From Deltaproteobacteria bacterium (GTDB taxonomy: Bacteria; Myxococcota_A; UBA9042): a stretch of DNA of 64,000 nucleotides. The notes under the pieces are model-generated. The model was not told where the DNA came from, did no database searches, and worked only from the letters and a program-made list of their open reading frames with translations. Positions 19,981 to 28,084 of the stretch are shown here, piece after piece (position 1 is the first letter of the stretch; each line of letters starts with the position of its first letter). The stretch is from the NCBI GenBank assembly GCA_016875335.1, contig VGRO01000006.1:1-64000 (forward strand), written 5' to 3'. The translations under genes and the position numbers were made by a program.

Positions 19981-21258
19981 ATGTTCGTCCTTTCGCCCAA
20001 ACACAGCGCGGTCGTCGCGGGGCTGGCCTTGCCGGCGTGCCAGGTGTTCCTGTTCAACCCGGAGCCGCGGCCACCCGACCCGGCCCCTTTCGTCCCAGAC
20101 GCGGCGGGCGGTGAGACCGCGGCCGAGACCAGTGCCGTTTTGCAAGACGTGACCAAGGAAACGGCGATCGTGCCCGGCGTGGATGTCAAGGGCAACGACC
20201 GCAAACCCGAAGTGACGTCGCCGCCCGACGTCTGGCGCAACCCGAACCAGTTTCCGCCGCTTTTCACCGCGCTCGCCATCGGCAACGCCACCTATTCGGA
20301 CCGCGTGGTGCGGGTGCGGCCGCTCAAGCCGACCGTGTCGTTGGACTGCGCAAAGGTCGCTGCGGGGCCAAGCGTTTGGCTGTCGCGTTCGCTGTTTGCG
20401 CCGGCAAAAACCTGGGTGGTGCCGGCCGGGCGGGCCTTTGCGCCGGCGGACGGCAAGACGGCTGGAGCGTGTACGGCGCTGCTCATCGACGGCGGCGGTT
20501 TGCCAATGCGGCTGGTGTTCTACACCGCCAACCAGTACCCGCCCAAGCAGATGCCGAGCACCGTCACAGGCGGCGACCCAGAGCGCTTGCTCGTGCTCGA
20601 TGTTTGGCAAGAAGGCATCGACTTTGGCAAGCACCCCGCAGTGTACACCGCGCCACCCGCTGTCAACCCAGGCGCGCCGCCCGGCTGTCCCGCGCCCTAC
20701 GAGCCCGACGCGCTGGCGTGGAGCGAGCCGATGCCCCAAGGCGATGTGACGGTGCTCGATGTGCTCAGCGCGCCCAATGGCTGCCACGCCATCGAGTGGC
20801 TGACCAAGACCGGATCGGCCAAGTCGATGCTGTGCGTGCCGCCCGGCAGCTTCCCCTTCGAGGTCGGAGACGACGTGTTCATCGCGCCGCTGCAAGGCGG
20901 CCACAACCTGGGCAAGATCAGCGGTTTCGAGTTCATCCACACCACCAAGCGGTTGCGCTTTGGCCGCGGCGCCGACATCGTCTACTACGGCAAGGGCAAG
21001 GCCGACATCGCCGCGCAGGCGGGCTGCGGCGCGGGCTACGACGCCTGCGGCAGCGTGATTGCGAACTTGCAAGTCAACGTGGCACCGACGGGTGGCACGG
21101 CGCAAGGGCTGTCGGCCGGCAAGACCGCCAAGCTGCCCGACGGCAGCAAGCTGTGGATCAACGTGGCCTTCGACGCCCCGGTCGCCGACAAGGCGTGCAC
21201 CGGCAACTTGACGGACGGCCGCCGGGTCGAATCCGTGTTCTCGCAGGGGGTTCCATGA
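19981..21258 (+). CDS. Hypothetical lipoprotein
   Basis: MFVLSPKHSAVVAGLALPACQVFLF; overlaps the next gene at ATGA. Confidence 0.7.
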   Translation: MFVLSPKHSAVVAGLALPACQVFLFNPEPRPPDPAPFVPDAAGGETAAETSAVLQDVTKETAIVPGVDVKGNDRKPEVTSPPDVWRNPNQFPPLFTALAIGNATYSDRVVRVRPLKPTVSLDCAKVAAGPSVWLSRSLFAPAKTWVVPAGRAFAPADGKTAGACTALLIDGGGLPMRLVFYTANQYPPKQMPSTVTGGDPERLLVLDVWQEGIDFGKHPAVYTAPPAVNPGAPPGCPAPYEPDALAWSEPMPQGDVTVLDVLSAPNGCHAIEWLTKTGSAKSMLCVPPGSFPFEVGDDVFIAPLQGGHNLGKISGFEFIHTTKRLRFGRGADIVYYGKGKADIAAQAGCGAGYDACGSVIANLQVNVAPTGGTAQGLSAGKTAKLPDGSKLWINVAFDAPVADKACTGNLTDGRRVESVFSQGVP

Positions 21259-23045
21259 ACACGCGTTGGGTTTTGCATTGCGTTTTTGCAGCCGTCCTCG
21301 CGGCGGCTTTTGGCGGCTGCGCCGTCAACCCGGTGCCGACGCCGTGGGACAAGAGCGCTCCGCAATCTGCCGGGGCCACTGGCCAGGCCGACTTTCAGGC
21401 CGCTGACACAGCGGCTGGGGAACGGGCCACCAAAACCGCCGACACCAGCACCGGCGGCGCGGACTCGGCGACCGGCGGCATGATGGACGTTGCCGTGTCT
21501 GGCCCCGACGACGCGGTCGCCACGAGCGACGCCGCAGGATCGGATGCGGCCGTTGGCGGCGAAACCACGGCCGCCGACCCCGACACGGCGCCCACCGGCA
21601 ACACGGGCCTGACCCAGGCCGGCGCCCAGGATTTCGGCCTTTTCCGCAAGCTGCTGGAAGAAGGCAAGATCCCGTCGCCCACGGCGCTCGACGACCTCGG
21701 CTTTTTCGCCGAGCACAAGCTCGATTACCCCGACCCCAAGTGCGGCCAGGACATGTGCATGCACGCGCTGCTCGGCATCATGGGCAACATGATCACGGGA
21801 AGTACCTGCACGCTGGTGCAGATTGGCTTGAACACGCCGATCCAGGTCGACAAGCTCAAGCGGCCGCCGCTCGATATGGTCATCGCACTGGACGTGTCCG
21901 GGTCGATGCAGGGTCAGCCGCTGCAATACGTCCAGCAGGGGCTGCAACAGATGCTCGACCACTTGCTCAAGGACGACCTGGTGTCGCTGGTGACGTTTGC
22001 CGACACCGCGTCGGTCGTGTTCCAGAGCAAGGGCCTCGCCGACAAGGCCGCCATCGAAAAGGCCATCCTGCAACTGCAAGCCAAGGGCCAGACCGACCTG
22101 TTCGGCGGACTGTTCCATGGCCTTGCGGTCGCCAGCAAGATGCAGAAGCCGGGCCGCCAGACCCGCGTGGTGTTGCTCAGCGACGGCTCTGCCACCGTGG
22201 GCCTGACCAACCCGGCCAAGCTCGTGTCGCTCGCCACCGCCTACGCCAAGCAGGGCATCGGCATCACCACCATCGGCGTCGGAAAAGGCTTTGAGGTTCC
22301 GCTGTTGCGCGACCTGGCCGAGGTCGGCGCCGGCAACTTCTACTTCCTCGACAAGCCCGCGGCGGTCAAAGAGGTGTTCACCGAAGAGGTCGAGACGTTC
22401 CTGGTGCCCGTCGCGCTCGACGTGCAAATCGACGTCCAGGTCGCCGACGGCTACTTGCTCGGCGGCGTGTACGGCACCCACGGCTGGAAGGGCGGATCGG
22501 CGGGCGGCAAGATCAGCATTGCCTCGCTTTTCCTCGCCGGGCGCACCGCGGCGACGGACCCGCTGCCGGGCATGGGCGAGGGCCGGCGCGGCGGCGGCGG
22601 AGCCATCCTGATCGAACTCATCGGCCTGCCGGGCATCGCCGCCAAGGGCGTGACCAAGCTCGGTTTGAGTTGGGTTCACCCGCTGACCAAAGCCGTCCAC
22701 AAGCAGTCGGTGCAGGTCGACGGCCCGATTGCGCCCGGCGCGGCGATTCCCGACGGCGGCGTGTTCAGCCACCCGACGGTCGAAAAGGGCTTCGTCATGC
22801 TCAACCTCTACGCCGCCTTCCAGATGGCGTGCCAGTTGGCCCTGGACGGCGACACCGGCGCGGCCCGGGGCGTGCTCGAGGCCCTGCAAGGCGAGGTCAC
22901 CAAGTGGCTCAAGAAATACGCGCCCAAGTCCGACCCTGACATCGTCGACGACGACAAGTACGTCAGCCTTTTCATCGCCAACTTGAAGAAGGCCGCGAAC
23001 CAGACCCCAGTGTCCAAGCCGCCGGAGCCGTGGCCGAAAGACTGA
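21255..23045 (+). CDS. vWA domain lipoprotein
   Basis: AAAFGGCAVNP lipobox; MIDAS-like VIALDVSGSMQGQPLQYVQQ. Confidence 0.85.
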   Translation: MNTRWVLHCVFAAVLAAAFGGCAVNPVPTPWDKSAPQSAGATGQADFQAADTAAGERATKTADTSTGGADSATGGMMDVAVSGPDDAVATSDAAGSDAAVGGETTAADPDTAPTGNTGLTQAGAQDFGLFRKLLEEGKIPSPTALDDLGFFAEHKLDYPDPKCGQDMCMHALLGIMGNMITGSTCTLVQIGLNTPIQVDKLKRPPLDMVIALDVSGSMQGQPLQYVQQGLQQMLDHLLKDDLVSLVTFADTASVVFQSKGLADKAAIEKAILQLQAKGQTDLFGGLFHGLAVASKMQKPGRQTRVVLLSDGSATVGLTNPAKLVSLATAYAKQGIGITTIGVGKGFEVPLLRDLAEVGAGNFYFLDKPAAVKEVFTEEVETFLVPVALDVQIDVQVADGYLLGGVYGTHGWKGGSAGGKISIASLFLAGRTAATDPLPGMGEGRRGGGGAILIELIGLPGIAAKGVTKLGLSWVHPLTKAVHKQSVQVDGPIAPGAAIPDGGVFSHPTVEKGFVMLNLYAAFQMACQLALDGDTGAARGVLEALQGEVTKWLKKYAPKSDPDIVDDDKYVSLFIANLKKAANQTPVSKPPEPWPKD

Positions 23046-23209
23046 CGTGCGGCGCGCAGGTGCCTCAGCCTTGCTGGACAGCGGAATAGCCCGCGCCGGC
23101 CCCGGGTTTTCCGCTTCCGCGCAAGCCCCAGGTGGCACCTTTGGCCATCTGCTGCTATCTTGCGCACCTCTGGCGGCGGGCACGGCTCGTCGCGCGCGGA
23201 ACCCGGAAC

Positions 23210-24517
23210 ATGCTGGACCTGCTCGGCAACCTCGGCTATGGCCTGCTCGGTGGCCTCGTGCTGAACGTGATGCCCTGCGTGCTGCCGGTGCTGACGATGA
23301 AGGTCTACCACGTCGTCGAGCACGCCCGGCACGGCGACGCGGCGGCGGTGCGCGTCCGGCACCTGCACGGCTTTGCCTACGCGGCTGGCGTGCTGGCGTC
23401 GTTTGCGCTGCTGGCTGGCCTGGTGGTCGTGCTCAAGGCCGCCGGATCGAGCCTGGCGTGGGGCATGCAGTTCCAGCATCCGCCGTTTGTGGCCGGCATG
23501 GCCGCGCTGATTTTTGCGTTCGGGCTCAATGCGCTGGGCGTCTTCGAGTGGTCGGTGTCGATGTCGGGCCGGCCGCAGCACCAGGGCTACCTCGGCAGCT
23601 TCGTCGGCGGCATCCTGTCGGCGGTGATGTCCACGCCGTGTTCGGCGCCGTTCCTCGGCACCGCCGCGTCGTTCATGCTGGCCGATGGCACGCCCTGGTG
23701 GCAGACGTTCGCGACGTTTCTGAGCATCGGTCTGGGCCTCGCCAGCCCGTTCCTGGCGGTGAGCTTTGTGCCCAAGCTCAGCGGCATGCTGCCCAAGCCC
23801 GGACCGTGGATGGAGACCTTCAAGCAGTTGATGGGCTTTACCCTGCTCGCCACCACGATTTGGCTGCTCGGCGCCCTGCAGGCCCAGGTCACGCCCGACG
23901 GGTTCCACGATTTCATGTGGTTCCTGCTGGTGCTGGCGATGGCGCTGTGGGGCGTTCACCAGTTCGGCGGCATCCTCTATGGCGCGGTCCGGCGCTACAC
24001 GGTGCGCGGCATCGCATTGGGGATCACCGTGGGAGCTGGCATGGGGTTGGTGCACCTCGACAAGCAGCAGCGCAACGCCGCTGGCGCCCCCATGGTCGAC
24101 GTGGCATGCAAGCCCACCGATGTGGTGTGCAAGGACAAGATCGTGTGGGCCGGCTTTGACCCCAAGCGCGTCGCCAGCGAAAACACCGCCGGCCGACCGG
24201 TGTTCGTGGACTACACCGCCGAGTGGTGCGCCAACTGCAAAGCCAACGAGAAGCTCTTCCTGGAGACAAAGCCCGTGCGCGACGCCCTGGTTGCGACCGG
24301 CGTGCTGCCGATGAAGGCCGACTTTACCAACGAAGACGAACTCATCCAGACCTGGCTCGACAAGCTCGGGCGCAAGGCGGTGCCGGCCTACGTCATCTAC
24401 TTGCCCGACGGCAGCTTTGACCTGATGCCAGAGGCCATCACCACCCAGATGGTGGTCGATCGACTGGCCGCGGCTGCCAAGAAGTTCCCGCCCAAAACCG
24501 TCGCTGGCGGCGGCTGA
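23210..24517 (+). CDS. DsbD/ScsB-like thiol:disulfide interchange protein with thioredoxin-fold C-terminus
   Basis: LNVMPCVLPVLTMKVY...STPCSAPFLGTA...FVDYTAEWCANCKANEK. Confidence 0.88.
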   Translation: MLDLLGNLGYGLLGGLVLNVMPCVLPVLTMKVYHVVEHARHGDAAAVRVRHLHGFAYAAGVLASFALLAGLVVVLKAAGSSLAWGMQFQHPPFVAGMAALIFAFGLNALGVFEWSVSMSGRPQHQGYLGSFVGGILSAVMSTPCSAPFLGTAASFMLADGTPWWQTFATFLSIGLGLASPFLAVSFVPKLSGMLPKPGPWMETFKQLMGFTLLATTIWLLGALQAQVTPDGFHDFMWFLLVLAMALWGVHQFGGILYGAVRRYTVRGIALGITVGAGMGLVHLDKQQRNAAGAPMVDVACKPTDVVCKDKIVWAGFDPKRVASENTAGRPVFVDYTAEWCANCKANEKLFLETKPVRDALVATGVLPMKADFTNEDELIQTWLDKLGRKAVPAYVIYLPDGSFDLMPEAITTQMVVDRLAAAAKKFPPKTVAGGG

Positions 24518-24539
24518 ACCACCGATCGGCAAGGGCACC

Positions 24540-25499
24540 ATGCGCATCCTGGTCACCGGCGCGGCCGGCTTTATCGGCTCGCACACGGCGGAAGCGTTGC
24601 TGCGGCGCGGCGACCGCGTGGTCGGCGTCGACAACTTCGACCCGTTCTACGACCGCGCGCTCAAACAGCGCAACCTCGACGACGTGCGGTTGGCCGGTGG
24701 CGACGGTTTCTCGTTCGTAGAGGGCGATTTGTGCGATTCCGCCGTCCTCGATGCCCTGTGGCGCCTCGGGCCCTTTGACGTCGTGGTGCACCTTGCGGCC
24801 AAAGCCGGCGTGCGGCCGTCGATCGATGACCCGGCCACCTATGTGCGCGCCAACCTCGAAGCCACGGCGCTGTTGCTGGAACGGTGCCGCCGCGACGGCC
24901 CGCGCAGGGTGGTGTTCGCGTCATCTTCGTCCGTGTACGGCGCGGACTCAGAAGCGCCTTTTGGCGAGGGCGCCCGCTGCGACCGGCCGGTGTCTCCGTA
25001 CGCAGCAACCAAGCGAGCGGGCGAGCTGCTGGCCCATACGTACGCGCACCTGCACGGTTTCGACCTGACCTGCCTGCGGTTCTTTACGGTCTATGGTCCA
25101 AGGCAGCGTCCAGAAATGGCGTTTCACAAGTTTGCGACGCTCTTGTGGCGGGGTTTGCCGGTGCCGCAGTTTGGCGATGGGTCGAGTTCGCGCGACTACA
25201 CCTACATCGACGACATCGTGGCCGGCGTCGTGGCCGCGGTGGACCGTCCGCAGGGCTACGCCGTGTTCAATCTGGGGGGTGACCGCGAAATCCGCTTGGA
25301 CGAGGTGGTGCCGCTGCTGGCCCGCGCCCTCGACAAGCCGTTGCACATCGACCGCCGCCCGGATGCCCCCGGCGATGTGCCGCGGACCTGTGCCGACCTG
25401 ACCCGCGCCCGAGCTGCGCTCGGCTACGGTCCTGAGACGTCCATTGAGGCGGGCATCGCGCGCTTTGCGGCGTGGTTCGTTCAGAAGGGTGTGCGCTGA
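24540..25499 (+). CDS. NAD-dependent epimerase/dehydratase (UDP-glucuronate/glucose epimerase-like)
   Basis: MRILVTGAAGFIGSHTAEALL...SSSSVYGAD...SPYAATKRAGE. Confidence 0.88.
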   Translation: MRILVTGAAGFIGSHTAEALLRRGDRVVGVDNFDPFYDRALKQRNLDDVRLAGGDGFSFVEGDLCDSAVLDALWRLGPFDVVVHLAAKAGVRPSIDDPATYVRANLEATALLLERCRRDGPRRVVFASSSSVYGADSEAPFGEGARCDRPVSPYAATKRAGELLAHTYAHLHGFDLTCLRFFTVYGPRQRPEMAFHKFATLLWRGLPVPQFGDGSSSRDYTYIDDIVAGVVAAVDRPQGYAVFNLGGDREIRLDEVVPLLARALDKPLHIDRRPDAPGDVPRTCADLTRARAALGYGPETSIEAGIARFAAWFVQKGVR

Positions 25500-25511
25500 C
25501 CGCCCGCGAGG

Positions 25512-26981
25512 TCACCGCATCAGCACGAACTCGTCCAACTTCTCTTTGCCGTCGCCGCTCCACGCCGTCGCGGTCAGGACCTTGGCATGGACCAACAGTT
25601 GCATATAGTTGGCCTTGCTGCCGTGGTGTGACACTTTGGTCCACCAGCCCTGGCCGTTCTTGTAGGCCGGCGCGTAGAACCCGCCCGCGACCACATAGGT
25701 GATACCCTTGTCGGGCGTGGACGCCTTGTCGTTGAGGATCGGCAGCGACCGCTCGTAGATGTGGTCGTGGCCGTTGATGACCAGATCCACGCCGTGCTTC
25801 TCGAAAAGCGGCACCAGCAGTTCCTTGACCCACGGCGTCTGGCCATGCGGCCCCGCGGAGTAGGTGGTGTGGTGGTACTGCACGATGGTGAAGTCGATGT
25901 CCTTGTCGGCGGCGGCCTGCTTGAGGTCGCTCGTCAACCACTCCAGGCTGCCCTTGACGTTGTCGCTGCTGTTGCTGTCCAGGCCGACGAAGTGCACGTT
26001 GCCGATGTCCAAGGCCCATGCGTGTTCGACCCACTCTGCCGGCAGACCAGGCATCGCCGGCAGCGCGAATTGGTTGTAGTACACGTCGCTGAACAGCTCA
26101 TGATTGCCCTGCACGGGCATCAGCGGCCGGCGGTCAAGGATGGGCTGCATGGCCTTGAACCAGTCGTTCCACTCCGCTTGGGTGCCGACCGTGTTCATGT
26201 CGCCCGAGAAGAACCACGCCAGCGCCGGAATCTGTGCATACGTCGGCGCCCGGACGGCGATGGTGGGCGCACCGCCGCGGCTGTCGCCCGCGAACACGAA
26301 CGGCATCGGCTTGCGGTCGCCCTTCTTGGGCGCGGTACGAAAGCTCCCGACTTTGCCCAGTTCAGGGCCGGTCAGCTTCTTTTTCGCGGGGTCCAGCTCG
26401 ACAAACGTGCCGGATCGAAAGACATAGTCCGTGTCGGGATCGAGGTCCTTGAGTTCGACCGTCCAGGCCACCACCGGGACCATCTTGTCGCCGACGGTGG
26501 CGTCGTAGGTGGCGCCGATGCCTGGGGCGACCTTACCGGATTTTAGCAGGAACCGGCCGTCGTCGCACATCGCCTGCGCAGGGCCGTACAGCAGCTTGGG
26601 CGCATAGCTCGCCAGGTCGGTCCATTCGGTGGTCCATGTGACCGTCAGCGTCGTCGCCGGGTCGCGCTGCCAGGTCATGTGCGGATTGCGCACCTGCTTC
26701 TTGGGGTCGCTGTGCAGCTTGGGCGCGGGCGGCGTCCCGGTGGCGGGGGCGCCGCACGGCCCATCAGGACCGACCACGAAATCGAAGCCGCTGACCAGTC
26801 CGCTGGTCGGTGTGGGCGCGCCGCTGTCGGCAGAGGGCGCGGTGTCCGCAGACGAGGGCGTGTCGGCGGTGGCGCCAACCGCCTCGGGGTCGACCTGCGT
26901 CGTGCCCCCGGAACCAGGCGGCGCCGTGCAGGCGGCCAAGGTCCCAAGCCCCAGGGCGAAAAGAGAGGTCCATCGTTTCAT
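25512..26981 (-). CDS. Metallophosphoesterase / purple acid phosphatase-like lipoprotein
   Basis: GTLAACTAPP lipobox; FAGDSRGGAPT, SGDMNTVG, VQGNHELFSD, VINGHDHIYERS motifs. Confidence 0.82.
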   Translation of the reverse strand: MKRWTSLFALGLGTLAACTAPPGSGGTTQVDPEAVGATADTPSSADTAPSADSGAPTPTSGLVSGFDFVVGPDGPCGAPATGTPPAPKLHSDPKKQVRNPHMTWQRDPATTLTVTWTTEWTDLASYAPKLLYGPAQAMCDDGRFLLKSGKVAPGIGATYDATVGDKMVPVVAWTVELKDLDPDTDYVFRSGTFVELDPAKKKLTGPELGKVGSFRTAPKKGDRKPMPFVFAGDSRGGAPTIAVRAPTYAQIPALAWFFSGDMNTVGTQAEWNDWFKAMQPILDRRPLMPVQGNHELFSDVYYNQFALPAMPGLPAEWVEHAWALDIGNVHFVGLDSNSSDNVKGSLEWLTSDLKQAAADKDIDFTIVQYHHTTYSAGPHGQTPWVKELLVPLFEKHGVDLVINGHDHIYERSLPILNDKASTPDKGITYVVAGGFYAPAYKNGQGWWTKVSHHGSKANYMQLLVHAKVLTATAWSGDGKEKLDEFVLMR

Positions 26982-28084
26982 TTGGGCGTCATCCAGCGCA
27001 GGTGTCCGGCCGAATCTGCCGCGGCACGTGCGGCGTCGAGCCATTGGCGGCGGGCCACGTGTCCACGTTCGGCCGCGAGCTGGGCGATCACCAGCGGCCG
27101 GGCCTCAGCGAGCGACAGTTTGCGCTGCGGTTTGCGCTCGCGCAACAGCAGGACGTGCATACCCCAAGCACTTTGAACAGGTCGCGTGCGCTGGCCGGGT
27201 TCGAGGGCTTGCAGCGCGGCGCGCAGGGCGACATCGAGCACGTCTTCGCCGACCCAGCCGCGATCGCCACCCCGCCCCGCATCGGGCGTCTGCGACAGCA
27301 CCTTGGCCACCGCGGCAAACGGCTCGCCGCGCTCCAGCCGTTCGTTGGCGGCAAGGACCACGGCGCGCGCATGTTCGACGTCGGCGGTGGCATCGCTGGA
27401 GAGAGGCACCGCGATTTCGCTCAACAGAGCCTGCGCGGGCACGACGAAACGCCCCCAGCGCCGTTTGTACCGGTCCGCGATGGCCTCTTCGCCGACGGCC
27501 GTCGCCCCGGCCGGAAGCTGCGCGGCGACCGCGAGGCGGGTGAGCATCATGCGCCGCCATCCAGCCGCCGACTGGCCGAGCGCAGCCAGTTGCGCCGTCC
27601 ACGCTGCACGTCCGCCTTGGTGGGCCTCGGCTTCCGCGGCCAAGGTGTCCGCGTGCGCGGCGAGTTGTTCCGCCACCGCCTTTGGCAGCCCGCGCAGGGC
27701 CAACCGCAGGTCCACGGCTTCGGCCACCGACTGGCGCAGCGCCCAGGGGTGGCCCACGTGGTCGCCGGCCAGCGCCGACTCGGCCTCGCCGCGCAGGACG
27801 CGTTCGCCGTACACGATGGCCAGGACCGCGGGTGCTTGCTTGGGACGGGCTGCGGCATGGGCAGGGGCGGGCTCCGCGAGCAAGCGGAGGCACAGGGACA
27901 GGCACAGGGCCAGCCACAGGGCCACGCACAGGGACGGGGACACGGTCGCGCGCAACACCGGCCGCGGGCAAGACGGCACCGGCGGCACACCCTCTTCGCG
28001 CGCCAGCAGCAGGGGCCGCAGGCGCCGCTGGTCCGATGCGTCCGCGTCCGATGTGCCTGGCCATGCGTGCCGCGCTCGCCTCAC
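26978..28084 (-). CDS. PpiC/SurA-type peptidyl-prolyl isomerase
   Basis: RRWGRFVVPAQALLSEIAVPLS...GEPFAAVAKVLSQTPDAGRGGDRGWVGEDVLD...WGMHVLLL. Confidence 0.75.
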   Translation of the reverse strand: MRRARHAWPGTSDADASDQRRLRPLLLAREEGVPPVPSCPRPVLRATVSPSLCVALWLALCLSLCLRLLAEPAPAHAAARPKQAPAVLAIVYGERVLRGEAESALAGDHVGHPWALRQSVAEAVDLRLALRGLPKAVAEQLAAHADTLAAEAEAHQGGRAAWTAQLAALGQSAAGWRRMMLTRLAVAAQLPAGATAVGEEAIADRYKRRWGRFVVPAQALLSEIAVPLSSDATADVEHARAVVLAANERLERGEPFAAVAKVLSQTPDAGRGGDRGWVGEDVLDVALRAALQALEPGQRTRPVQSAWGMHVLLLRERKPQRKLSLAEARPLVIAQLAAERGHVARRQWLDAARAAADSAGHLRWMTPK

